Made by a program: the position numbers and the translations under genes. Shown here piece after piece: positions 42,061 to 50,997 of a stretch of DNA of 64,000 bases (its first letter is position 1; each line of letters begins with the position of its first letter). Below the pieces are notes generated by a model. It did no database searches, had not been told where the DNA came from, and saw only the letters and a list, made by a program, of their open reading frames with translations. The stretch lies in the NCBI RefSeq assembly GCF_021401345.1, contig NZ_JACBGE010000009.1:62001-126000 (forward strand), read 5' to 3'. This DNA is from Hydrogenophaga sp. NFH-34. Lineage in GTDB: Bacteria > Pseudomonadota > Gammaproteobacteria > Burkholderiales > Burkholderiaceae_C.

Positions 42061-43125
42061 TCAGGCCGCCGCGCCGGCGGGGTTCAGGTCGGCCTGCAGC
42101 TCGCGCAGCAGCTGGTCGCGGTCGAGGTGGTCGCCGATGAAGACCAGGCGGCTGGCGCGTGCCTCGCCGGCGCGCCAGGGGCGGTCGAACTGGCTGTCGA
42201 AGCGCTGGCCCACGCCCTGCACCACCAGCCGCATGGCCGCGCCGGGCAGCGCCACGAAGCCCTTGACGCGGTAGATCTCGTGGCGGCGCACCAGCGCCAC
42301 CAGCGCGTCGAGCAGGCGTTGGCGGTCGGGCACTTCCAGCGTGAGCGAGAGCGAATCGAACTCGTCGTGGTCGTGGTCTTCTTCCTCGTCGTGGTGCGTC
42401 TTGCGCGCATCGATCACGTCCTCCACCGCCCGGCCCATGCCCAGCAGCAGGTCGATGTCCACGCGGCCCTGCTGCGCGTGCACCAGCTTCACGCCCGCGG
42501 GCGTTTCGGCGCGCACGGCGGCTTCCACCTGCGCCAGCGTGGCGGCGTCCAGCCCGTCGGTCTTGTGGATCACCACCAGGTCGGCGGTGGCCAACTGGTC
42601 TTCGAACAGCTCGGCCAGCGGCGACTCGTGGTCCAGGTTGTCGTCGGCGCGGCGCTGGGCGTCCACCGCCACCGGGTTGTCGGCGAAGGTGCCGGCGGCC
42701 ACGGCCGGGGCGTCGACCACGGTGACCACCGCGTCCACCGTGAAGGCGGTGCGCAGGCTGGGCCACTGGAAGGCCTGCACCAGCGGCTTGGGCAGCGCCA
42801 GGCCCGAGGTTTCGATGACCAGGTGGTCGATCTGGTCGCGCCGCGCGGCCAGCTGTTCCATCACGGGCGCGAACTCTTCCTGCACGGTGCAGCACAGGCA
42901 ACCATTGGCCAGCTCGAACAGCTGGCCGTTGTCTGCGCCGTCCTCGTCGCAGCCGATGCCACACCCGCGCAGCAGCTCGCCGTCGATGCCGAGTTCGCCG
43001 AACTCGTTGACGATGACGGCGATGCGCCGGCCCTGGGCGTTCGTGAGCAGGTGGCGCAGCAAGGTGGTCTTGCCGGCACCGAGGAAGCCGGTGACGACGG
43101 TGGCGGGGATTTTCTGGAGGTTCAT
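42061..43125 (-). CDS. cobW: CobW-type GTP-binding metallochaperone
   Basis: A 354-residue G3E-family GTPase thought to deliver Co(II) to the chelatase. Walker A is VVTGFLGAGKTTLLRHLL, the metal-binding motif is NGCLCCTVQEE (CxCC), and ETSGLALPKPL and VVIHKTDGLD follow. A His/Asp/Glu-rich loop (KTHHDEEEDHDHDEFD) lies around residues 235-250 and probably binds metal. The C-terminal CobW_C domain is present (YRVKGFVALPGAAMRLVVQGVG). It stands between cobO and cobN. Confidence 0.94.
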   Translation of the reverse strand: MNLQKIPATVVTGFLGAGKTTLLRHLLTNAQGRRIAVIVNEFGELGIDGELLRGCGIGCDEDGADNGQLFELANGCLCCTVQEEFAPVMEQLAARRDQIDHLVIETSGLALPKPLVQAFQWPSLRTAFTVDAVVTVVDAPAVAAGTFADNPVAVDAQRRADDNLDHESPLAELFEDQLATADLVVIHKTDGLDAATLAQVEAAVRAETPAGVKLVHAQQGRVDIDLLLGMGRAVEDVIDARKTHHDEEEDHDHDEFDSLSLTLEVPDRQRLLDALVALVRRHEIYRVKGFVALPGAAMRLVVQGVGQRFDSQFDRPWRAGEARASRLVFIGDHLDRDQLLRELQADLNPAGAAA

Positions 43126-43171
43126 GGTGTCGGGTTCCGTTGGAGGGGGCGGCCTGCAGGCCGGGTGGTGG

Positions 43172-43741
43172 TCAGTCCTCGATGCCACGCTGCGCCGGCA
43201 CCCCGGCGGCAAAGTGGTGCTTGACCAGCGTCATCTCGGTCACGGTGTCGGCCAGCGTGATCAGTTCGGCCGGGGCGTTGCGGCCGGTCAGCACCACCGT
43301 CACCTGCGGGGGGCGCTCGCGCAGGCAGGTCAGCACCGCGTCGAGCGGGATCCAGCCGTAGCGCAGCGGGTACATGATTTCGTCGAGCACGACCATGAAG
43401 TGTTCGCCCGCGCGGATGGTGGCGTCGGCCTTGGCCCAGCCGGCCAGCGCCAGTTCGGCCGAGTGGTCGAGGTCGCGGCTCTTCCAGCTGAAGCCGTCGC
43501 CCAGGCCTTCGATGGGGATGCCCAGCTGTTCGAACAGCCGGTGTTCGCCGAAGCGCGCCGACGGCACCTTCATGAACTGGTAGACCTTGACCTTCTTGCC
43601 GCGGCCGTGCGCACGCGCGGCCAGGCCGAAGGCGGCCGTGCTTTTGCCCTTGCCGTTGCCGGTGTGGACCATGACCAGGCCGCGGCGTTCACCCTGGGGT
43701 TTGGGCGTGTCGCGCTGCGTCGGCGGTGTTTCAATGTGCAT
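43172..43741 (-). CDS. cobO: Cob(I)yrinic acid a,c-diamide adenosyltransferase
   Basis: A 189-residue ATP:corrinoid adenosyltransferase (CobA/BtuR/CobO type). The P-loop is HTGNGKGKSTAAFGLAARA; VYQFMKVPSARFGE, LDEIMYPLRYGWI and VLTGRNAP complete the pattern. It attaches the 5'-deoxyadenosyl group to the reduced cobalt. It has a clear AAGGAG ribosome binding site and overlaps the cobF end by 11 bases. Confidence 0.96.
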   Translation of the reverse strand: MHIETPPTQRDTPKPQGERRGLVMVHTGNGKGKSTAAFGLAARAHGRGKKVKVYQFMKVPSARFGEHRLFEQLGIPIEGLGDGFSWKSRDLDHSAELALAGWAKADATIRAGEHFMVVLDEIMYPLRYGWIPLDAVLTCLRERPPQVTVVLTGRNAPAELITLADTVTEMTLVKHHFAAGVPAQRGIED

Positions 43742-44513
43742 GAGAGGTCTCCTTGTCGGGTGCTCGCCTGAGCAGGTAGGTGTCCATGAGCCAGCCGTGG
43801 CGCGCCCGCGCCTGCGCCCGCTCGCGCAGGATGGCGGGGCCGGCTTCGGCCAGCGGGCCGCTGATGCACAGCTGGTGCGGCAGGCCCAGGTAGGCGCCCC
43901 ACCAGATGTGCAGGCCGGCGGGGTCCAGGGTCTGGAAGGCGCATTGCCCGTCCAGCATCACGGCCACGGTGTCGGCACTGTCGGGCCAACCGCGCTCGCG
44001 CAACTGGCGCCCGGTGGTGATGAGCACCGGGGCGTTGATGTCGTTGAGCGGGATGGCGTGCGCCGCCGTCAGGGCCTGCAGTGCGGTGATGCCTGGCACC
44101 ACGGTGGTCGTCAGGTCCACACGCGGCGCCAGACGCCGGGCGATGCGCAGGGTGCTGTCGTAGAGCGAGGGGTCGCCCCAGACCAGCAAGGCCACCTCGC
44201 CGCCCGCGGGCAGCTGGCGGGCGATGGTGTCGAGCCAGACCTGGGCGATGGCGTCGTGCCAGCGGTCCACGGCGCCGAGGTAGTCGGTGTCGGCGCCTTC
44301 GCGCACCGGCATGTCGAACGGGGCGATGGTCGCCGCGCCCTCGGGCAGCAGTTCGCGGCACAGCGCCAGGCGCAGGTCGGCCAGGTCGGCCTTGTCGGCG
44401 CCCTTGCGCGGCACCAGCACCAGCTGGGCGCGCTGCAGCGCCGCCACCCCCTGGCGGGTGATGTGGTCGGGGTGCCCCGCCCCCATGCCGATCAGGCTCA
44501 GGTGGATCTTCAT
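43731..44513 (-). CDS. cobF: Precorrin-6A synthase (deacetylating)
   Basis: A 260-residue SAM-dependent methyltransferase that methylates C1 of precorrin-5 and releases acetate, a step specific to the aerobic pathway. The start [55 protein letters not shown] and [16 protein letters not shown] match CobF. The ATG at 44513 overlaps the cobM stop. Confidence 0.94.
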   Translation of the reverse strand: MKIHLSLIGMGAGHPDHITRQGVAALQRAQLVLVPRKGADKADLADLRLALCRELLPEGAATIAPFDMPVREGADTDYLGAVDRWHDAIAQVWLDTIARQLPAGGEVALLVWGDPSLYDSTLRIARRLAPRVDLTTTVVPGITALQALTAAHAIPLNDINAPVLITTGRQLRERGWPDSADTVAVMLDGQCAFQTLDPAGLHIWWGAYLGLPHQLCISGPLAEAGPAILRERAQARARHGWLMDTYLLRRAPDKETSHAH

Positions 44514-45295
44514 TCGGTGCCGGCGGGAAAACGGGGTTGCGCCCCCAGCGGACGGTAGCGGCGGTCGTAGTCGGCCGCGTAGAGGCGGCTGTGGCCGAAG
44601 TCGTCGGCGCCCAGGTTGCGCCCGACCAGGATCAGCGCCGTGCGGTCGATGCCTTCGCCCAGGGCGGCCTCGACGGTCGACAGGCTGGCCCGCACCACGC
44701 GCTCGTCGGGCCAGCTGGCGCGCCAGACCACGGCCACCGGGCAGTCGGCCCCGCAATGCGGCACCAGCTCGCGCACCACCTGCGGCAGCACATGGATGGA
44801 CAGGTGGATCGCCAGCGTCGCGCCGGTGCGGGCAAAGTTCGCCAGCGCCTCGCCCTCGGGCATGGGCGAAGCGCGGCCACTGGTGCGGGTCAGCACCACC
44901 GACTGGCTCATGCCCGGCAGCGTCAGCTCACAGCCCAGCGTGGCGGCGGCGGCGGCAAACGACGGCACGCCGGGCGTGACGGTGAAGGGAATGCCGGCTT
45001 CGCGCAGCGCCCGCAGCTGTTCGCCCATGGCCGACCACACCGAAAGGTCGCCCGAATGCAGGCGCGCCACGTCCTGCCCCTGCTCGTGGGCGGTGCGGAT
45101 TTCCTGCACGATCTGCGCCAGCGACAGCGGCGCGGTGTTGACGATGCGCGCTCCCGGCGGGCAGTGCGCCAGCACGCCTTCGGGCACCAGCGAGCCGGCG
45201 TACAGGCAGACCGGGCTGGCCGCGATCAGGTCGCGGCCGCGCAGGGTCAACAGGTCGGGGGCGCCCGGTCCGGCGCCGATGAAATGAACGGTCAT
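44510..45295 (-). CDS. cobM: Precorrin-4 C11-methyltransferase
   Basis: A 261-residue SAM-dependent methyltransferase. Motifs are [51 protein letters not shown] and [20 protein letters not shown]. It converts precorrin-4 to precorrin-5. It overlaps cobF and cobE by four bases each. Confidence 0.96.
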   Translation of the reverse strand: MTVHFIGAGPGAPDLLTLRGRDLIAASPVCLYAGSLVPEGVLAHCPPGARIVNTAPLSLAQIVQEIRTAHEQGQDVARLHSGDLSVWSAMGEQLRALREAGIPFTVTPGVPSFAAAAATLGCELTLPGMSQSVVLTRTSGRASPMPEGEALANFARTGATLAIHLSIHVLPQVVRELVPHCGADCPVAVVWRASWPDERVVRASLSTVEAALGEGIDRTALILVGRNLGADDFGHSRLYAADYDRRYRPLGAQPRFPAGTE

Positions 45296-45684
45296 GGGGT
45301 CGAGGTTTCTGTGGGCACAAGGGCGATGGCGGCGGTGGCGCTGCCATCGGCGCTGATGTGGCGGCGCGCCGCCAGCACCGCACCGGGGCCGGCGGCGGCC
45401 AGCGCGGCGGCTTCGGCCAGGCTGTGCGCGCCGTAGCGCGCGGGCACGCGGTCGCTGGGTTGCGCCGCCTGCGATTGCAAGAGGTCGAGCGGCACCGCCC
45501 GCACGGGCAGCGCCAGTTCAAGGGCGAGTTGCTGCAAGGCCGGGTGGTCGCGCTTGTCGGCCGCGCAGGCCAGCGCGCGCAGCGCCGCCCCGCCCTGCCC
45601 AGCCGCTTCCAGGGCGGCGGCCAGCACCTGCCGCAGCGCCTGTGCGCTGGCCTGCTGGCGCCAACCGAATCCGGCGATCAGCAT
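45292..45684 (-). CDS. cobE: CobE-like protein (CbiG C-terminal domain)
   Basis: A 130-residue protein matching the C-terminal domain of CbiG, as CobE does in aerobic pathways: [24 protein letters not shown] at the start, [20 protein letters not shown] in the middle and [21 protein letters not shown] near the end. Its biochemical role is uncertain. The start could be ATG 45684 or a GTG at 45690; the GTG would make a GTGA overlap with the cobL stop, like other junctions in this cluster. Confidence 0.85.
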   Translation of the reverse strand: MLIAGFGWRQQASAQALRQVLAAALEAAGQGGAALRALACAADKRDHPALQQLALELALPVRAVPLDLLQSQAAQPSDRVPARYGAHSLAEAAALAAAGPGAVLAARRHISADGSATAAIALVPTETSTP

Positions 45685-45686
45685 GG

Positions 45687-46871
45687 TCACAGCACCCCGC
45701 TCCACTGCACCACCGGGCGCGCCGGTTGCCAGCCGCGCAGGCTGCCCAGCGGCTGCGCCTGCGCCAGCGACACCTGCAGCAGCTCGCCGCCGTGTTGCGC
45801 GTGCAGTTGCAGCAGCAGGGCTTCGGTTTCCAGGGTCACGCCGTTGACGACCAGGCGGCAACCGGGCCGCCGCACCGCGCACAGGGCGTCGAACAGCGGG
45901 CGGTCGAAACCACCGCCGACAAACACCGCATCGGCCGGTGGCAAGGCCGCCAGGGTGTCGGCCGCGTGCCCGACATGCACGCTCAGGCGGTGCGGCACAC
46001 CCAGCTGTTCGGCGTTGCGGCGGATGTTGGCGGCCCGCTCGGGCGAACGCTCCACCGCGTGCGACGTGCCGCCGGCCAGGCACCACTCCACCGACACGGA
46101 CCCGGAGCCGGCGCCCAGGTCCCACAGGCGCTCGCCGGGGCGCGGCGCCAGCGCGCGCAGGGTCAGCGCCCGCATCGGCGACTTGGTGATCTGCCCGTCG
46201 TGCGCGAACAGCGCATCCGGCAGGCCGCTGCTGGCCGGCAGGCCGCGCGGGCCGTCGTGCAGGTCCAGCGCCAGCGCCAGCGGCGCGTCCAGCCCCGGCA
46301 GATCGGGACTGTCCACGCGGAAGCCGCGCACCCGTTCCTGCGGTCCGCCCAGGCGTTCCAGCGCCCAGGCGCTGGACGCGCCATAACCCTGCGCACCGAC
46401 CAGCGCCACCAGGCTGCGCAGCGCGTCGGCGTCGCGCACCAACACCAGCAGGCGCTGGCCCCGCCGCAGCCAGGGCCGCACGGCCGCCAGCGGCAGGGCA
46501 TGCAGCCCCAGGCAGGCCACGTGCTCCAGCCGCCAGCCCAGCCTGGCCGCCGCCCGCGAGAACGTGGACGGCTGGGCGAACGCGATCCATTCGCCCGGCT
46601 GCAGGTGCTGGCACAGGCTGCCGCCCGCACCGAACCAGAACGGGTCGCCCGAGGCCAGCACCGCCACCGGCTGGCCGCGCAGGGCCAGCACCGGCGCGAT
46701 GTCAAAAGGCACGCCCCAGGCAACGCCCCGCGCGCCCACCCCGGCCAGGGCAAGGTGGCGCGGTCCGCCGAACACGTGCGCGGCGCGCTCCAGCGCGGCG
46801 CGGCTACCATCGCCGAGTCCCGCCAGCCCGTCTTCCCCGATACCGATGATCGACAGCCAAGCTTCAGCCAT
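45687..46871 (-). CDS. cobL: Precorrin-6Y C5,15-methyltransferase (decarboxylating)
   Basis: A 394-residue fusion enzyme. The N-terminal CbiE part starts with LSIIGIGEDGLAGLGDGSRAAL and has LASGDPFWFGAGGSL. The C-terminal CbiT part has the SAM motif LWDLGAGSGSVSVEWCLAG. It methylates C5 and C15 and decarboxylates the C12 acetate. The ATG at 46871 shares two bases with the ATG of the oppositely oriented cobK, in a CATG palindrome; an alternative ATG at 46901 would overlap cobK more. Confidence 0.94.
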   Translation of the reverse strand: MAEAWLSIIGIGEDGLAGLGDGSRAALERAAHVFGGPRHLALAGVGARGVAWGVPFDIAPVLALRGQPVAVLASGDPFWFGAGGSLCQHLQPGEWIAFAQPSTFSRAAARLGWRLEHVACLGLHALPLAAVRPWLRRGQRLLVLVRDADALRSLVALVGAQGYGASSAWALERLGGPQERVRGFRVDSPDLPGLDAPLALALDLHDGPRGLPASSGLPDALFAHDGQITKSPMRALTLRALAPRPGERLWDLGAGSGSVSVEWCLAGGTSHAVERSPERAANIRRNAEQLGVPHRLSVHVGHAADTLAALPPADAVFVGGGFDRPLFDALCAVRRPGCRLVVNGVTLETEALLLQLHAQHGGELLQVSLAQAQPLGSLRGWQPARPVVQWSGVL

Positions 46872-47646
46872 GCCGCGTGTCCTCTTGCTGGGCGGCACCA
46901 CCGAGGCCAGCCGGCTGGCCCAGGCACTGGCCGCCGTGGGGGTGGATGCCGTGTTCTCCTACGCCGGGCGCACCGACGCGCCCCTGACGCAGCCGCTGCC
47001 CACGCGCGTGGGCGGCTTCGGCGGTGTGGCGGGCCTGCGCGACTACCTGCAGCGCGAGGCCATCACCCACGTGGTCGACGCCACCCACCCCTTTGCCGCC
47101 CAGATGAGCCGGCACGCGGTCGCCGCGTGCGCCGAACAAGGCCTGCCGCTGCTGGCACTGGAGCGCCCCGCCTGGCAGGCGCACCCCGGCGACCGCTGGC
47201 AGCAGGTGCCCGACCTGGCCGCCGCCGTGGCGGCCCTGCCGGCGACCCCGGCGCGGGTGTTCCTGGCCATCGGCCGCCAGCACGTGCAGGCGTTTCTCGA
47301 CGACACCCGGCACTGGTACCTGCTGCGGCTGGTCGATCCGGGCCTGCAATTGCCGCCCGAGCGGGGCGCGGTGGTGCTCGACCGGGGCCCCTTCACTTTG
47401 GCCAACGACCTGGCGCTGCTGGCGCAGCATGGCATCACCCACGTGGTGGCCAAGAACGCCGGCGGCCAGGGCGCGCAGGCCAAGCTGGACGCGGCACGGC
47501 AGCGCGGCTGCCCGGTGATCCTGATCGACCGGCCGCCCATCCCCGCGCGGCCCGTGGTGTGCTCGGTGCCCGAGGTGCTGCGGTGGCTGGACTGCACGCA
47601 TGGTGACGATCCCGTTCATGCGGCCCGCGCCGAGCGCGGCGTGTAG
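46870..47646 (+). CDS. cobK: Precorrin-6A reductase, inverted within the cob cluster
   Basis: A 258-residue NADPH-dependent reductase (CobK/CbiJ). The start MPRVLLLGGTTEASRLAQAL, then HVVDATHPFAAQMSRHA, VFLAIGRQHVQAF and THVVAKNAGGQGAQAKLDAA match the family. It is the only plus-strand gene in this 31-kb cluster. Its start overlaps the cobL start, and its last 31 bases overlap the cobJ end. An in-frame ATG at 46846 would deepen the overlap with cobL. Its promoter must therefore lie within cobL. Confidence 0.94.
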   Translation: MPRVLLLGGTTEASRLAQALAAVGVDAVFSYAGRTDAPLTQPLPTRVGGFGGVAGLRDYLQREAITHVVDATHPFAAQMSRHAVAACAEQGLPLLALERPAWQAHPGDRWQQVPDLAAAVAALPATPARVFLAIGRQHVQAFLDDTRHWYLLRLVDPGLQLPPERGAVVLDRGPFTLANDLALLAQHGITHVVAKNAGGQGAQAKLDAARQRGCPVILIDRPPIPARPVVCSVPEVLRWLDCTHGDDPVHAARAERGV

Positions 47647-48443
47647 ACGAAGCGGCCCACGCGCCGCGTGGTCGAACTGCCGACGATGACCACGGTGCGC
47701 ATGTCGGCCATGTCGGCCTGCGCCGCGCCCAGCGGCACCCACAGCAGCCGCTCCTGCGGCGTGCTGACGGCGCGGGCGAACAGCAGCAGGCGGTCGGGCG
47801 CGCAGGTCTCGCGCAGCACCTGCAGCACCTGTTCGAAGGTGTGCGGCCGGTTGGCCGAGCGCGGGTTGTAGAACGCCACGGCCATGTCGGCCCCCACCAC
47901 GGCGCGCAGGCGCTGTTCGATCAGCGACCAGGGTTTGAGGTTGTCGCTCAGGTTCAGGGCGCAGAAGTCGTGCCCCAGCGGCGCCCCGGCGCGCGCGGCG
48001 GCGGCGAGCATGGCGGTGATGCCGGGCAGCACGCGCAGGTCCAGCGCCTGCCAGTCGGGCCGGCCCTCCATGGCTTCGAACACGGCAGCGGCCATGGCGA
48101 ACACACCAGGGTCGCCCGACGACACCAGCACCACCCGGCCACCGGCGGCCGCCAGGGCCAGCGCAGCGCGGGCGCGGTCGAGTTCCTCGCGGTTGTCCGA
48201 AGGATGCAGGGTCAGGCCGCTGCGGGGCGCCACGCGCGCCACGTAGGGGATGTAGCCCAGCACGTCGGTGGCCTCGGCCAGGGCCTGGGTCACTTCCGGC
48301 GTGATCTGGGCGTCGGCGCCGGGCCCCAGGCCGGCGATGCAGAGCCAGCCGCTCATGCGATCCGGCGCCGGGCCGCCCCAAGCCGGATCAGCCCCCTCGG
48401 GGGGCTGCGACCCGCGCAGCGGTGGAGCGTGGGTGCTCATCAT
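47616..48443 (-). CDS. cobJ: Precorrin-3B C17-methyltransferase with a repeat-encoded N-terminal extension
   Basis: A SAM-dependent ring-contraction methyltransferase. The core begins MSGWLCIAGLGPGADAQITPE (ATG 48356, 246 residues) and has LVSSGDPGVFAMAAAVFE, NLSDNLKPWSLIEQRL and AVAFYNPRSANRPHTFEQ. An in-frame ATG at 48443 (or 48440), overlapping the cobI stop in ATGA and preceded by GGAAG, would add 29 residues encoded by the dispersed 78-nt repeat (MMSTHAPPLRGSQPPEGADP...). Because only the upstream start has a ribosome binding site and coupling overlap, the longer form is given, but the shorter one matches family length. Confidence 0.92.
   Translation of the reverse strand: MMSTHAPPLRGSQPPEGADPAWGGPAPDRMSGWLCIAGLGPGADAQITPEVTQALAEATDVLGYIPYVARVAPRSGLTLHPSDNREELDRARAALALAAAGGRVVLVSSGDPGVFAMAAAVFEAMEGRPDWQALDLRVLPGITAMLAAAARAGAPLGHDFCALNLSDNLKPWSLIEQRLRAVVGADMAVAFYNPRSANRPHTFEQVLQVLRETCAPDRLLLFARAVSTPQERLLWVPLGAAQADMADMRTVVIVGSSTTRRVGRFVYTPRSARAA
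48359..48436. repeat. Dispersed 78-nt repeat, copy 2, at the cobI/cobJ junction
   Basis: Nearly identical to the reverse complement of 32681-32759. It contains the same GCCCCCTCGGGGGGC core. Relative to its host gene it is inserted in the opposite orientation to the cobQ copy. It separates the cobI stop from the family-typical start of cobJ. Confidence 0.85.
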
Positions 48444-49171
48444 TCGGCCACTTCCGGGCGCCGCCCCTGGCCGTGCACCAGCACGATGGCGAAATACGGG
48501 CAGGCCTCGTCGGGCGTGTCGGCCAGGCGCCCCAGCTGCTGCTGCGCCATGGTGCCGTGCTGCACCAGCCAGGCCTGGTCGAGCCGGCCCGCACGCGCCA
48601 GCGCGCGCCGCACGCGCGGCAGGTTGCGGCCGGTCTTCATGACGGCGATGGCATCCGCCGTCTGCATGCGCTCGACCAGCGTGTCCTCGGACAGGGTGCC
48701 CATGAGCACGGTCAGCACGTCGTCGCCCCAGGTCATGGGCTGGCCGGTGGCCGACCAGCAACCCACCATGCCGGGAATGCCCGGCACCACGTCCACCACC
48801 GCGCGGCCCTGCAGGCGGGTGTAGAGGTGCATGAACGAGCCGTAGAAGAACGGGTCGCCCTCGCACAGCACGACGATGTCCTGCGTCTGGGCCAGCGTGG
48901 CCAGGCGCGTGGCCCAGTCGTCGTAGAAGCGGGCCAGGCAATCGATGTAGGCCGGGCTGTCGAACGGCAGTTCGGTCGTGACCGGGTATTCCATCGGGTA
49001 TTCGGTGACGCCGGACGCGAGCAGCCCGTCCACCATCTTGCGGGCCTGCCCGGGGCGGCCCTTCTTGCGGAAAAAAGCCACGTGCCGGGCCGAGCGCACC
49101 AGGCGGTCGGCGCGCACGCTCATCAGTTCGGGATCGCCCGGTCCGAGGCCGGTGCAGACGATGCGGCCCAT
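48440..49171 (-). CDS. cobI: Precorrin-2 C20-methyltransferase
   Basis: A 243-residue SAM-dependent methyltransferase. The start RIVCTGLGPGDPELMSVRADRL, FFRKKGRPGQARKM, VVLCEGDPFFYGSFMHLY and VVPGIPGMVGCWSATG identify the family. It converts precorrin-2 to precorrin-3A. Its start shares one base with the cobH stop (TGATG), and its stop overlaps the upstream cobJ start. Confidence 0.96.
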   Translation of the reverse strand: MGRIVCTGLGPGDPELMSVRADRLVRSARHVAFFRKKGRPGQARKMVDGLLASGVTEYPMEYPVTTELPFDSPAYIDCLARFYDDWATRLATLAQTQDIVVLCEGDPFFYGSFMHLYTRLQGRAVVDVVPGIPGMVGCWSATGQPMTWGDDVLTVLMGTLSEDTLVERMQTADAIAVMKTGRNLPRVRRALARAGRLDQAWLVQHGTMAQQQLGRLADTPDEACPYFAIVLVHGQGRRPEVAE

Positions 49172-49809
49172 CAGATCTCCCGCTCGCTGGCCAGCGCGTT
49201 GATCGCCGCCACGGTGATGGCCGAGCCGCCCAGGCGCCCGTGCACCACCAGCGCGGGGGCAGCGCCCGAGGCCATCAGCGCGGCTTTGGACTCGGCGGCG
49301 CCGACAAAGCCCACCGGGCAGCCGATGACCGCGGCCGGCCGCGGACAGGCCGGGTCCTGCAGCATGTTGAGCAGGTGGAACAGCGCCGTGGGGGCGTTGC
49401 CGATCGCGACCACCGCCCCGGCCAGGTGCGGTCGCCACAGTTCCAGCGCCGCTGCGCTGCGGGTGGTCTGTCCTTGCTCTGCCAGCGCGGGCACCTGCGG
49501 GTCCTGCAGGGTGCAGATGACCGCATTGCCAGCCGGCAGGCGCTTGCGCGTGATGCCTTCGCTGACCATGCGCGCGTCGCACAGGATCGGCGCACCCGCC
49601 TGCAAGGCCTGGCGCGTGGCGTCCGCCATGCTCGGCGTGAAGGCCACATGGCGCTCCAGCCCGACCAGCCCGGCGGCGTGGATCATGCGCACCACGGCCA
49701 GTTCCTCCACCGGGGAAAAGCGGCCGAGATCCGCTTCCGAGCGGATGATGGCGAAGGACTGTCGGTAGATGGCGTCGCCATCGCGTTCATAGCGGTGCAG
49801 CATGCGCAA
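49171..49809 (-). CDS. cobH: Precorrin-8X methylmutase
   Basis: A 212-residue enzyme that moves the C11 methyl group to C12, giving hydrogenobyrinic acid. Signatures are RYERDGDAIYRQSFAIIRSEADL, RMIHAAGLVGLE (catalytic His), ILCDARMVSEGI, AVVAIGNAPTALFHLL and VIGCPVGFVGAAESK. ATG at 49809 or 49803 could start it; both overlap the cobG end. Confidence 0.96.
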   Translation of the reverse strand: MRMLHRYERDGDAIYRQSFAIIRSEADLGRFSPVEELAVVRMIHAAGLVGLERHVAFTPSMADATRQALQAGAPILCDARMVSEGITRKRLPAGNAVICTLQDPQVPALAEQGQTTRSAAALELWRPHLAGAVVAIGNAPTALFHLLNMLQDPACPRPAAVIGCPVGFVGAAESKAALMASGAAPALVVHGRLGGSAITVAAINALASEREI

Positions 49810-50989
49810 ACGATTCGTGGAGATGGGTGGTCAGGGTCGGCCGGTCCAACCCCTGGAACGCAGGCTGGCTGGCGGCCGTGCCCCAGCGGACCAGGTCCAG
49901 CCCCCCGGGGGTGGTGACGACAGTGACCGCCGGTTGCGGGTGGGCACAGCCCTTGGGACAGCCGGACACGTGCAGCCGTTGCCCGGGCGGCACCAGCGCC
50001 GCCAGTTCGCGCGCCAGGCTCCGGGTGGGACCGGCGGCCTGTTCGCAACCGGGTGCGCCGGTGCAGGCGGCCACGCGCAGCCGGGCATCGTCGGCCGTGC
50101 AGACCAGCTCGGGCAGGGCCGGCAGATGCCGGGCGCCCTCCACCAGCAGCGCACGCCACGGCGTCAGGCGCAGGGCACCGTGTTCGGCCAGCACCGCCAG
50201 GGTGTGTGCGGGCAGGAGCCCGAAGGCCAGCCCGGCCAGGAACCCGGCGGCCTGGGGCCCGGGATGCGGAGGCGCCGCCGGGGCCGCTGCCACCGGGGTC
50301 TGCCGCCAGGCGGCGGGCAGTGGCTGGCGCTGCAGCAAGGCGGCCATGCGCCCGCGCCCGGTGGGCGCCCCACCCGCTGCCAGGAACCAGTCCGCCAGCG
50401 CCAGCGCGCAGGCGGGCGCTTGCGCCACCGGCACGGCGACACCGTGATCGGCGCCGTCCGCGTGGACCAGCACGCCCGCGCCATGGCGTTCCAGCCGGAT
50501 GTCGGCATAGGCCCCGCGCAGGCAGGGCTGCGGCCCGGTGTCCACCACAAAGCCGAACTTGGCGGGCAGCGCGGGAGCGCCGTCACCGGCCAGGCGCTCG
50601 CTCAGCGCCAGGGCCAGGCCGGGGGTGATGTCGCCATCGGTCCAGAGCGGTTGCACCTGCACGTTGCGGCGGGCCTCGCCGGCCGCGTCGGCATCGGCCA
50701 GGCCCAGGCGCTGCAGGGCGTCGAGCAGCGGCGCGTGCTGGGCCGGGGCCACCCCACGCAGTTGCAGGTGGGCCCGGTTGGTCAGCTCCAGCACGGGGTG
50801 GGCGTAGCGCTCTGCCAGCGCCGCCACCGCACTTGCCTGCGCGCGGCTCAGGCGCCCGGCCGGCGGACGGATCCGGACCACCAGGCCATCGCTGGCCGCC
50901 ATCGGCCGCACCGCCCCCGGGCACCAGCCCTTGACGGTCACCGGGTTTTCGCCGCGCAGCGCGGTAGGGTCGGGCAGGTTCATGCGCAT
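49787..50989 (-). CDS. cobG: Precorrin-3B synthase, oxygen-dependent
   Basis: A 400-residue iron-sulfur hydroxylase that uses O2 to form the C20-hydroxy lactone, the defining step of the aerobic pathway. It is built like a nitrite/sulfite reductase half: VKGWCPGAVRPM at the start, LELTNRAHLQLRGV, and cluster ligands in ACTGAPGCEQA (Cys-X5-Cys) and HVSGCPKGCAHP (Cys-X3-Cys). The ATG at 50989 or 50983 starts it, eight or more bases after the cobA stop. Confidence 0.94.
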   Translation of the reverse strand: MRMNLPDPTALRGENPVTVKGWCPGAVRPMAASDGLVVRIRPPAGRLSRAQASAVAALAERYAHPVLELTNRAHLQLRGVAPAQHAPLLDALQRLGLADADAAGEARRNVQVQPLWTDGDITPGLALALSERLAGDGAPALPAKFGFVVDTGPQPCLRGAYADIRLERHGAGVLVHADGADHGVAVPVAQAPACALALADWFLAAGGAPTGRGRMAALLQRQPLPAAWRQTPVAAAPAAPPHPGPQAAGFLAGLAFGLLPAHTLAVLAEHGALRLTPWRALLVEGARHLPALPELVCTADDARLRVAACTGAPGCEQAAGPTRSLARELAALVPPGQRLHVSGCPKGCAHPQPAVTVVTTPGGLDLVRWGTAASQPAFQGLDRPTLTTHLHESFAHAAPL

Positions 50990-50997
50990 GCGCCCTT

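Noticed and set aside
38289..42140. 1283-codon plus-strand frame opposite cobN
   Set aside because: Antisense to complete CobN; no recognisable motif and skewed His/Gln/Arg content.
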